Shown one piece after another: positions 8,518 to 15,770 of a stretch of 64,000 bases of DNA (position 1 is the stretch's first letter; each line of letters begins with the position of its first letter). The position numbers were made by a program, and so were the translations under genes. The stretch is from NCBI RefSeq assembly GCF_900090305.1, contig NZ_LT607751.1:4650001-4714000 (forward strand), given 5' to 3'. The DNA is from Micromonospora siamensis (GTDB lineage: Bacteria > Actinomycetota > Actinomycetes > Mycobacteriales > Micromonosporaceae). The notes below the pieces were generated by a model that saw nothing but the letters and a program-made list of their open reading frames with translations, had not been told where the DNA came from and searched no databases.

Positions 8518-9723
8518 TCAGTCGCCCAGGGCGCCGGCGGAGCGACCCTCGTGCAGGGTCAGGTTCCGGCCGGTCGACGGGTCGAACAGGTGGATCTTCT
8601 CCAGGTTGAACCAGACCCGCCGGTTCTCCCCCTCGCGCACCGGCGACTCGGCCGAGAGCCGGGTGACCAGGTTCGCGCCACCGCCACTGAAGTCCGCGCC
8701 CGCGTCGGCGGCCAGTTCCTCCAGCTCGGCCGCGCTGGCCCGCTCCCCCTCGACGGTGAAGTAGACGTACTTGTCCGAGCCCATCGACTCGACGATGTCG
8801 ACCGGCGCCTCGAACTCCAGGCCCCGGCGCCGGGTGTCGTCGTCGATCAGATCGGCGTCCTCGAAGTGCTCGGGGCGGATGCCGAGGATCAGCTCGCGGG
8901 GCGCGTCGGCACCCTCCAGCTCGCGGCGGACCCGGTCGCCGATCGGCACGTCGCCCAGCGCGGTACGCAGCGCGCCGTCCTGCACGGCGGCGTGCAGGAA
9001 GTTCATCGACGGCGAGCCGATGAACCCGGCGACGAAGAGGTTGCGGGGGTGGTCGTACAGCTCCTGGGGCGGTCCGACCTGCTGCACCGCGCCGCCGCGC
9101 ATGATCACCACCCGGTCGCCGAGGGTCATCGCCTCGGTCTGGTCGTGGGTGACGTAGACGGTGGTGGTGCCCAGCTGCTTCTGCAGCTTGGACACGACGG
9201 TCCGCATCTGCACGCGCAGCTTGGCGTCCAGGTTGGACAGCGGCTCGTCCATCAGGAACGCCTTGGGCTGGCGCACGATCGCCCGGCCCATCGCCACCCG
9301 CTGCCGCTGGCCGCCGGAGAGGTTCGCCGGCTTGCGGTCCAGCAGTGTGGTCAGCTCCAGCACCTTGGCGGCCTCGTCGACCTTCCGGTCGATCTCGGCC
9401 TTGTCCAGCTTCGCCAGCCGCAGCGGGAAGGCCATGTTCTCCCGCACGCTCATGTTCGGGTAGAGCGCGTACGACTGGAAGACCATGGCGATGTCGCGGT
9501 CCCGGGGGGCCTTGTCGTTGACCCGTTCCCCGCCGATGCGCAGCTCACCGGAGCTGATGTCCTCCAGCCCGGCGATCATGTTGAGGGTGGTGGACTTACC
9601 GCAGCCGGACGGGCCGACCAGGATGACGAACTCGCCGTCGGCGATCTCCAGGTCGACGTCCTGCACCGCGGTGGTCCCGTCCGGGAACCGCTTGCTCACC
9701 TTGTCCAGCACGATGTCAGCCAT
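8518..9723 (-). CDS. sugC: Trehalose ABC transporter ATP-binding protein SugC
   Basis: Cytosolic ATPase of a CUT1 sugar importer, 401 residues. Motifs: Walker A VGPSGCGKSTT (about residue 37-47), signature LSGGQRQRVAMGRA (near 135), Walker B AFLMDEPLSNLD (near 157), H-loop YVTHDQTEAMTLGD, and a C-terminal TOBE/MalK regulatory region. From memory it matches mycobacterial SugC closely, including IAGLEDISSGELRI and the start ADIVLDKVSKRFPDG. ATG 9723 is preferred over GTG 9732 because AGGTGA lies five bases before it; the sugB stop TAG overlaps this ribosome site. It is the last gene of the operon. MsiK-type ATPases of this group can serve several importers, so it might also power NgcFG at 49-51 kb. 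Confidence 0.88.
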   Translation of the reverse strand: MADIVLDKVSKRFPDGTTAVQDVDLEIADGEFVILVGPSGCGKSTTLNMIAGLEDISSGELRIGGERVNDKAPRDRDIAMVFQSYALYPNMSVRENMAFPLRLAKLDKAEIDRKVDEAAKVLELTTLLDRKPANLSGGQRQRVAMGRAIVRQPKAFLMDEPLSNLDAKLRVQMRTVVSKLQKQLGTTTVYVTHDQTEAMTLGDRVVIMRGGAVQQVGPPQELYDHPRNLFVAGFIGSPSMNFLHAAVQDGALRTALGDVPIGDRVRRELEGADAPRELILGIRPEHFEDADLIDDDTRRRGLEFEAPVDIVESMGSDKYVYFTVEGERASAAELEELAADAGADFSGGGANLVTRLSAESPVREGENRRVWFNLEKIHLFDPSTGRNLTLHEGRSAGALGD

Positions 9724-9732
9724 TGTTGTCAC

Positions 9733-10569
9733 CTATCCCTTGACGGCGCCGGAGGTCAGGCCGGAGACGATGCGGCGCTGGAAGAAGAGCACGAACAGGA
9801 TGATCGGAATGGTGATCACCACGGCGGCGGCGCAGATCGCCCCGGTGGGGTCCTCGAACTGCGACTCGCCGGTGAAGAACGACAACGCCACCGGGACCGT
9901 ACGGGCCCGCTCGGTCGAGGTGAGCGTGATGGCGAACAGGAAGTCGTTCCAGCAGAAGATGAAGACCAGGATGGCCGTGGTGAACAGCCCGGGCGCGGCC
10001 AGCGGGGCGATGACCCGCCGGAACGCCTGGCCCTGGGTGGCGCCGTCCATCTTCGCCGCCTTCTCCAGGTCCCACGGGATCTGCTTGAAGAACGCCGACA
10101 GCGTGTAGATCGCCAGCGGCAGCGCGAAGGTGATGTACGGCAGGATCAGCCCCGGCCAGGTGTCGAAGAGACCCAGCTGCCGCTCGATCTCGAACAGCGG
10201 CGACACCAGCGACACCTGCGGGAACATCGCGATCAGCAGCGAGACCCCGACCAGCAGCTTCTTGCCGGGGAAGTCCAGCCGGGAGATCGCGTACGCGGCC
10301 ATCGCGCCGAGCACCACCGCGATCAGCGTGGCGATGAGCGCGATGCCGATCGAGTTGACCAGCGCCCGGACGAACTGGCTGGTGTCGAAGATGGTGCGGT
10401 AGTTGTCCAGCGTCCACTCGCGTGGCCAGAACTTGCCGTCGGCGAGGGTCGCCGGGGTCTTGAAGGACAGCGAGGCGATCCAGAGCACCGGGATCAGCGC
10501 GAAGACGACGACGATGACGTCCAGCAGACCCCAGCGCAGCTTCGCCCGCGTGGTGGTTTCGACCGACAT
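9733..10569 (-). CDS. sugB: Trehalose ABC transporter permease SugB (MalG family)
   Basis: Inner-membrane permease, 278 residues with six predicted membrane segments. The cytoplasmic EAA loop that contacts the ATPase is seen as [20 protein letters not shown]. The C-terminal [17 protein letters not shown] is typical of MalG-type subunits. The ATG at 10569 follows GGGGAGAGG and starts one base after the sugA stop, so translation is coupled; the upstream start at 10587 overlaps sugA and is less likely. Together with SugA it forms the pore for disaccharide delivered by LpqY. Confidence 0.88.
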   Translation of the reverse strand: MSVETTTRAKLRWGLLDVIVVVFALIPVLWIASLSFKTPATLADGKFWPREWTLDNYRTIFDTSQFVRALVNSIGIALIATLIAVVLGAMAAYAISRLDFPGKKLLVGVSLLIAMFPQVSLVSPLFEIERQLGLFDTWPGLILPYITFALPLAIYTLSAFFKQIPWDLEKAAKMDGATQGQAFRRVIAPLAAPGLFTTAILVFIFCWNDFLFAITLTSTERARTVPVALSFFTGESQFEDPTGAICAAAVVITIPIILFVLFFQRRIVSGLTSGAVKG

Positions 10570-10570
10570 C

Positions 10571-11569
10571 TCAGCGCCTCTCCCCATCGTCGCTGCCCGG
10601 GGCAGCGGTGCCGAACAGCTTCACGAAGACGAACGCGATGATCGCCACGGTGATGAAGATCAGCACCGACATCGTGGAGCCGATGCCGAGGTTCAGGCCC
10701 CGGATCAGGTTGTTGTAGGCGAGCATCGACACCGAGGAGGTCTCGTTGCTGCCGGCGGTCAGCACGAAGATGTTGTCGAAGACCCGGAACGCGTCCAGGG
10801 TCCGGAACAGCAGCGCGACCAGGATCGCCGGCTTCATCACCGGCAGCATCACCTTGGTGAACCGCTGCCAGGAGGTGGCGCCGTCGGTGGAGGCGGCCTT
10901 GAGCAGGTCCTCCGGGACCAGCGCCAGCCCGGCCATCAGCAGCAGGGCCATGAACGGCGTGGTCTTCCAGATCTCGGCCAGCATGATGATCGCCAGCGAG
11001 CTGGCCCGCTCGGTCAGCGGCGCCGACCCGTCCATCAGGTTCGCCAGGTAGCCGGTGCCCGGCGTCCAGGCGTACTTCCAGGAGAAGGCGGCGACGACCG
11101 TGACGATGCCGTACGGGATCAGCGCGGCGGTCCGCACGATGCCCCGGCCGACCAGCGTCCGGTGCATGATCAGCGCAAGTCCCATGCCGAGCACCAGCTC
11201 CACGGCGACGGTGACCACCGTGATCAGCATGGTGACGCCGAAGGCGGTCCACCAGAACTGGTTGCTCAGCACGGTCACGTAGTTCTGCAGCCCGATGAAC
11301 TCGCGCTCGTCCGGGAAGCGCAGGTCGAAGCGCTGCAGGGAGAGCCAGATCGAATAGATGATCGGGTACGCGGTGACCAGCACCATCACCAGCGCGGCCG
11401 GCGCGCAGAGCAGCCAGCCGAGCTTGCGTTCGGCCCGCTTGTTCTCGCTCAGCGCGGTCTTCTCCCGGCGGTTGGCCCGCTGCGTCGGCGCCACGGCGTG
11501 CCGGCCGGTGGAGCGTTCGGTCTCCTCCGCGCTGACGTCCGCGCCCGTGGGCGTCGCGTTGATGCTCAC
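10571..11569 (-). CDS. sugA: Trehalose ABC transporter permease SugA (MalF family)
   Basis: Inner-membrane permease of 332 residues. After a hydrophilic N-terminal tail of about 50 residues, six membrane segments follow, with the EAA loop [20 protein letters not shown]. The GTG at 11569 overlaps the lpqY stop in a GTGA arrangement, a sign of coupling, and the open frame extending to 13054 is an overlap artefact covering lpqY. Order lpqY-sugA-sugB-sugC is the same as in mycobacteria. Confidence 0.88.
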   Translation of the reverse strand: MSINATPTGADVSAEETERSTGRHAVAPTQRANRREKTALSENKRAERKLGWLLCAPAALVMVLVTAYPIIYSIWLSLQRFDLRFPDEREFIGLQNYVTVLSNQFWWTAFGVTMLITVVTVAVELVLGMGLALIMHRTLVGRGIVRTAALIPYGIVTVVAAFSWKYAWTPGTGYLANLMDGSAPLTERASSLAIIMLAEIWKTTPFMALLLMAGLALVPEDLLKAASTDGATSWQRFTKVMLPVMKPAILVALLFRTLDAFRVFDNIFVLTAGSNETSSVSMLAYNNLIRGLNLGIGSTMSVLIFITVAIIAFVFVKLFGTAAPGSDDGERR

Positions 11570-12855
11570 GGCAGCACTCCCTTCGAGTCGAGGGCGTCGC
11601 CGATGGCCTTGCGCAGCCGGTCCGCGGTCTGCTGCGGCTGGATGGCCGAGGGCGGCGACAGGTACGCCGACATGACGGTGGAGATGCTCTGGTAGGCCGG
11701 GTTCAGCGGGCGGACCGCCGGGTCCTTGAGCTCCTCGAGGATGGTCTCCTTCATCGGGTACGCCTTCTCCATCTCCGGCTCGGCGTAGATCTTCTCGATG
11801 GTCGGCGGCACACCGTCGTTGATCGCGGAGAACTTCTGGTTCTTCTCGTTGCGGATGCACTTGGCGGCCTCGAAGGACTCCTTCGGGTGCTTGGAGTAGG
11901 CGCTGACCGCCATGTTGATACCGCCGATGGTGACCTTGCCGGGGGTGCCCTCCTCGACGCCCGGGTACCGGGCCCACTTGACCTTCTTGGCCAGCTCCGG
12001 GTCGCCCTCCTGCAACGCCGGATAGACGTAGGGCCAGTTGACCTGGAAGGCGCCGCCGCCGTTCTGGAACTCCAGCCGTACGGGGTCCTCGACGGCGTTG
12101 CTGAACGACGGCGACGTCACGCCCGACGTGGCGAAGCGCTGCAGCTGCTCCAGCGCCTTGACGGTGCCGTCGTCCATCACCGCCTTCTTGCCGTCCTCGC
12201 TGAGGATCTTTCCGCCGGCGCTCTCGGCGAGGCTGTTGTAGAGCACCACCAGGCCCTCGTACTGGGCGCCCATGGTGAGCACCTGGTACGGCTTGTTCTG
12301 GCTCTTGAGCTCCTTGGCCTGCTGGATCATCTGGTCCCAGGTCTTCGGCGGCTCGGGGACCAGGTCGCTGCGGTACCACAGCAGCTGGACGTTGGTGTTC
12401 TTCGGCGCGGCGTAGAGCTTGTCCTCGTACCGCGCGGTCTCCAACGGGCCGGCGAGGGTGCCCTGCTCGACGTCGGCCTTGTCCTGGCCGGTCCACTCGC
12501 GGATCCAGTCGGCGCTGGCGAACTCCTGGGTCCAGGTGACGTCCAGGCCGAGGATGTCCATCCCGGTGTCCTCGGCGGCGAGCCGACGCACCATCTGCAC
12601 CCGCTGGTCGTCGGCCTGCCGCGGCAGCACCCGGTAGGCGATCCTGTAGCGCCCCTGGGCCTGCTGGTTGCAGTCGTCGACCACCTTCTGCAGGTTCTGC
12701 TCCGGCGGGTAGTACAGGTTCAGCGTGGGCGTACCCTCGCTGGCACCCGAACCACAGGCTGCCAGTGGCGCCACCAAGGTCAATGCGGCGGCCGTCGCGG
12801 CCAGGCGTACGCGTGGCCGGCGCCGGTGTCGCGACTCGTCGGGGTCCGTCGTCAT
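11566..12855 (-). CDS. lpqY: Trehalose-binding lipoprotein LpqY
   Basis: Extracellular solute-binding lipoprotein of 429 residues that captures trehalose for SugABC. It has an Arg-rich n-region, a hydrophobic core and lipobox LAAC (Cys about residue 33). Segments recalled from M. tuberculosis LpqY recur here: CNQQ, QRVQMVRRLAAEDTGMD, LLWYRSDLVPEPPKTWDQMI, EGLVVLYNSL, KVTIGGINMAV and AVRPLNPAYQSIS. The ATG at 12855 is chosen because GGGGGAGGG precedes it closely; an upstream start at 12912 would block signal-peptide recognition. In mycobacteria the system recycles trehalose released from cell-wall trehalose mycolates; a Micromonospora-like host has no mycolates, so the source here is more likely environmental or stress trehalose (inference). 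Confidence 0.88.
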   Translation of the reverse strand: MTTDPDESRHRRRPRVRLAATAAALTLVAPLAACGSGASEGTPTLNLYYPPEQNLQKVVDDCNQQAQGRYRIAYRVLPRQADDQRVQMVRRLAAEDTGMDILGLDVTWTQEFASADWIREWTGQDKADVEQGTLAGPLETARYEDKLYAAPKNTNVQLLWYRSDLVPEPPKTWDQMIQQAKELKSQNKPYQVLTMGAQYEGLVVLYNSLAESAGGKILSEDGKKAVMDDGTVKALEQLQRFATSGVTSPSFSNAVEDPVRLEFQNGGGAFQVNWPYVYPALQEGDPELAKKVKWARYPGVEEGTPGKVTIGGINMAVSAYSKHPKESFEAAKCIRNEKNQKFSAINDGVPPTIEKIYAEPEMEKAYPMKETILEELKDPAVRPLNPAYQSISTVMSAYLSPPSAIQPQQTADRLRKAIGDALDSKGVLP

Positions 12856-13090
12856 CGCCCTCCCCCTTCCTTCGGCGAGAGCCGGGGTGGGGCGGTCCGT
12901 GCCCCGGCGCACGGCGGAACGACCCGGGACCGGTGGGGTGGAACCCGCCCGACCCCGGGCGTTTCGTGCGGTAACACTGCCCGACCTGCGAAGTCGCGAA
13001 ACCTGACCCGGCCGTGAGCCGCCCGCGTCGCCGCAGTGTGGCGCAGATCACCACGCTGCGGACGGCCTGCCCCGGCCGTACGCTCGGCCG

Positions 13091-13669
13091 ATGGACGCCA
13101 CCTTCTTCTTCGATCCCGCCTGCCCGTGGACCTGGCGCGCGTCGCGCTGGCTGGTCGCCGTGGCCGAGGCCCGCGGCCTGGCCGTCGAGTGGCGGGCGTT
13201 CAGCCTGGCCATCCTCAACGAGGGCAACGTGCCGCCGCAGTTCGCCGAGGCGATGGCCGCCTCAGGTCGGGCGCTGCGCCTGGTCGAGGCGCTGCGGGCG
13301 CAGGGCCGCCACGACGACGCCGGCCGCTTCTACACCGAGTTGGGCGCCCGCACGCACGACGCCGGCAACCCGCCGTCGGACAAGCTGGGCGCCGAGGCCG
13401 TCGAGGCGGCCGGTCTGGGGTCCGAGGCGCCCGCGCTGGACGACGAGCGCTGGGACGAGGCGGTCCGCGAGTCGCACGCCCTGTCGTACGCCTCGGCGGG
13501 CCCGGACATCGGCTCGCCGGTGCTGATGATCCCCGGTGCCGAGCGCGGCATGCACGGGCCGATCGTCACCGAGGTCCCCGGCACCGAGGACGCGCTGACC
13601 ATCTGGGACTCGCTGGTGCCGCTGCTGCGGCTGGGCACCTTCCACGAGATCAAGCGCGGCCGCCGCTGA
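13091..13669 (+). CDS. DsbA-like thioredoxin-fold protein, mycothiol-dependent nitroreductase (Rv2466c) family
   Basis: Cytosolic 192-residue thioredoxin-fold oxidoreductase. The N-terminus FFFDPACPWTWRASRWL and the following FSLAILNEGN match the Rv2466c family, whose members use mycothiol and a CPWC active site. Here the second Cys is Thr (CPWT), so any catalysis would be monothiol. The C-terminal part keeps the cis-Pro region (GSPVLMIPG) and MHGPIVTEVP. ATG 13091 has no ribosome site but follows TACGCT by six bases, suggesting a leaderless message. It diverges from the lpqY operon. Alternatives are general DsbA-family or 2-hydroxychromene-isomerase-like roles; the SLAILNE match makes the assignment fairly secure. 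Confidence 0.8.
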   Translation: MDATFFFDPACPWTWRASRWLVAVAEARGLAVEWRAFSLAILNEGNVPPQFAEAMAASGRALRLVEALRAQGRHDDAGRFYTELGARTHDAGNPPSDKLGAEAVEAAGLGSEAPALDDERWDEAVRESHALSYASAGPDIGSPVLMIPGAERGMHGPIVTEVPGTEDALTIWDSLVPLLRLGTFHEIKRGRR

Positions 13670-13713
13670 CCGGCTCGCCACGCGATGTCACATCCGGGCG
13701 GCATGATGGCCGG

Positions 13714-13939
13714 ATGATCGCGCGCTTCAAGGATCTCTGCATGGACGCGACGGACGCGCACGCGCCCGGCGCGTTCTGGGCCGGCATCCTCGATGGGGAG
13801 CTGGTCGACACGGGCGACGGCGACACCCGGGTGGACCCGCGGGGGTCGCTCCGGGGCGGAGTCGATCTGGGTCAACACGGCGCCCGAGCCGCGCACCGGC
13901 AACCAGTTCTGCGCGTTCCCGCCAAGACCCACCGCCTGA
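13714..13939 (+). pseudogene. Decayed VOC/glyoxalase-like gene with frameshift and internal deletion
   Basis: Starting at ATG 13714 the frame reads MIARFKDLCMDATDAHAPG and FWAGILDGELVDTGDGDTRV, the usual beginning of glyoxalase-like VOC proteins. Near 13841-13846 the homologous frame shifts by +1 (AESIWVNTAPEPRTG), and this is joined directly to NQFCAFP, which resembles the C-terminal DPEGNEFC motif of the family. The middle (roughly half a VOC domain) is absent and the stop is at 13939. An intact homolog would have about 120 residues. The product is not expected to fold. Confidence 0.65.
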
Positions 13940-14157
13940 CGGCGACCCCCGCCCGGCGGGCCCGTCCCACCAGGTGACCGGGCGACTACCCGGCGCGCTG
14001 CCGGTCGACTAGCCTGTGACCTGCTCCGCAGCGCGCGTCGCCGTCGAAGTCGATACGCCTCCGGCCGACCCCCGCCCGCCCGATCGGTTGGTTCTGACGG
14101 GAAGTCCCTCCGCCGCGTCACCGGTTGGGCAGGATCGTCCTACGAGGAGGTGCCGTC

Positions 14158-14589
14158 GTGCAGGACACCCGCGCTCTCGCCCTGACGTTCGAGGTGAGCG
14201 GCCTGCCCCCGGTCAAGACCGAGGCGCTGTCCATCTTCGCCGCCGGCCACCGGCAGGCGACGAGGGTCCGCGCCCTGCTCCAGGCGGCCTGCACGGCGGC
14301 CCAGCGCACCGGCTGGACCCCGTTGGGCGGCCCGATCGAGGTGGACCTGACCCTGCGTTGCCCGCCGGGGCACCGCACCTCCGACGCCAGCACCCTGCTG
14401 GGCGGGGTGTGCGCGGTGCTCCAGGACAAGAAGCGGGTGTCGAACATCGGCCTGGCCCACTTGGGCGTCCTCGTCGACGTCGCGCTCTACTCCGACGACC
14501 GGCAGATCCGCCGCCTGTCGTACGTGGAAGAGCCGGCGGAGGAGTTCTCCTATCGGGTGCGGGTCGCCGCCGCGCCGGCCGGGGTTTGA
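14158..14589 (+). CDS. Small conserved protein with RusA-like features
   Basis: Protein of 143 residues of unknown function. The GTG at 14158 is set by AGGAGG seven bases upstream. The layout recalls RusA Holliday-junction resolvases: an N-terminal strand FEVSGLPPVKTEALSIF, a central IEVDLTLRCPPG strand, a helix after TSDASTLLGGVCAVLQDK, and ALYSDDRQIRRLSYVEE, similar to the RusA D-D-x-Q motif before a charged strand. The first metal-ligand motif (D-x-D-N in RusA) would be SDAST here, so nuclease activity is doubtful. It is followed 48 bases later by a 91-residue gene on the same strand. No phage genes adjoin. Function is not assigned. Confidence 0.6.
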   Translation: MQDTRALALTFEVSGLPPVKTEALSIFAAGHRQATRVRALLQAACTAAQRTGWTPLGGPIEVDLTLRCPPGHRTSDASTLLGGVCAVLQDKKRVSNIGLAHLGVLVDVALYSDDRQIRRLSYVEEPAEEFSYRVRVAAAPAGV

Positions 14590-14637
14590 TCGAGGTCCGC
14601 GGCGGGGTATCGCGGACGCCGACGAAGGGAGCGCCGA

Positions 14638-14913
14638 ATGTCGGAGCCACATGTCACGCTCGACCCGAGCGGGCTGGATCCTGTGCAGCAGAAGCTGCGC
14701 GGCCCGCTGGAGGAGCAGCTGACCTCGGCCCTGCAGGCGGCGACGGAACGGGTCCGTTCGAGCTACGCCGGTGAGCCGGTCGAGCAGGTCTGCCAGCGGC
14801 TGCTGGACGAGACCCGCTCCGGCCTGCACCCCGACATCGCCGCCGGCTTCAACCCGGACATGGACGAGTTCTGCCGCGTGGCCGTGGCGATCGTCCGCGG
14901 CGAGGTCTCCTGA
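14638..14913 (+). CDS. Small hypothetical protein (91 residues)
   Basis: Begins at ATG 14638 after GAAGGGAGCG. The sequence is amphipathic and helical (QQKLRGPLEEQLTSALQAAT, VEQVCQRLLDETRSGL), acidic overall, with no signal peptide or membrane segment and no recognised family. It lies 48 bases after the RusA-like gene and probably shares its transcript. Codon use and third-position GC match the chromosome, and the ribosome site supports a real gene. Function unknown. Confidence 0.6.
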   Translation: MSEPHVTLDPSGLDPVQQKLRGPLEEQLTSALQAATERVRSSYAGEPVEQVCQRLLDETRSGLHPDIAAGFNPDMDEFCRVAVAIVRGEVS

Positions 14914-14967
14914 ACCACCGGTGACCCGGCCCCGCCCGACCCCGGGCGGGGCCGGGTCGCACCGTGC

Positions 14968-15684
14968 TCAGCCGCGGCGCACGTCGACCGAGACGACGTG
15001 GCCGCCGTCGGCCCCGGTCGACTCGGCCAGCCGGACCGACACCGCCCGGGTCAGACCGAGACCGAAGCTGACCTGGCCCTCGAAGTCGCCCGCGTCGGCC
15101 CAGCCGCGCAGGGTCGGGAACCCGATCGCTGCCGGCGGAGCGGTGGTCACCGTGCTGGCGCCGTGCGCGTCGTGGGCCTGGGCGGAGCGGAAGGCCACGG
15201 AGAGGAACGCCGCCCCCGGCAGCCGGACGGGGGTGCCGCTGCCGTCGGTGGTCACCTGCGGCACGTACGCCACCTCGTAGCCGGGGGTCGGCCCGCGGAA
15301 GACGAAGCTGATCCGGCTGTAGCCCTCGGCGGGGTGGTCTCCGACGCGTACGCCGGTCAGGGTGGACAGCGGCAGGCCCGGCTCGGGGGTGACCGGCGGG
15401 CGGACGACGTGGTCGACCCGGGCGGGCGTGGTGGGCACGGCCCAGCCGTAGGTGACCCGCCAGTCGCCGGCGGCCGGCGCCGGCCGGGAGGCCGCCGATG
15501 TGGGCAGCACCGGCGCGGAGGGCGCGCGGCCGGTCGCGGTCGCGGCGGCCGTCGGCGCGGTGGCGCTCGTCCCGGACACCGCCGGCGTGCCGGGCGCGGA
15601 CGCCGTGCCGTCGGGGTCGGCCGAGCAGGCCGCCGCGAGCAGCACGACCAGGCTCAACAGCAGTGGTACGCGCCGATCTGTCAT
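14968..15684 (-). CDS. Putative lipoprotein with AMIN-like C-terminal domain
   Basis: Exported 238-residue lipoprotein. The ATG at 15684 gives a clean signal peptide (TDRRVPLLLSLVVLLAAAC) with lipobox LAAAC; the longer open frame would bury it. A Ser/Thr/Ala/Pro-rich linker of about 60 residues follows, then a beta-rich domain (WRVTYGWAVPTT, GYSRISFVFRG, GYEVAYVPQV, AFLSVAFRSAQAHD) that resembles the AMIN-like domain of actinobacterial lipoproteins. It probably sits on the outer face of the membrane and may bind cell wall; no enzyme motif is visible. It follows the SARP regulator on the same strand by 86 bases. Confidence 0.72.
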   Translation of the reverse strand: MTDRRVPLLLSLVVLLAAACSADPDGTASAPGTPAVSGTSATAPTAAATATGRAPSAPVLPTSAASRPAPAAGDWRVTYGWAVPTTPARVDHVVRPPVTPEPGLPLSTLTGVRVGDHPAEGYSRISFVFRGPTPGYEVAYVPQVTTDGSGTPVRLPGAAFLSVAFRSAQAHDAHGASTVTTAPPAAIGFPTLRGWADAGDFEGQVSFGLGLTRAVSVRLAESTGADGGHVVSVDVRRG

Positions 15685-15770
15685 CTCCCCAGCGTGCGCC
15701 CCTCGAACCGGCCCTGACCAGGGCCGATCGTCCGATTCCTGCGGCTGCCGGCGCACCGACCCCGGGGCGC

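Noticed and set aside
8200..10641. Open plus-strand frame of 813 codons
   Set aside because: Antisense to sugC and sugB, no domain.
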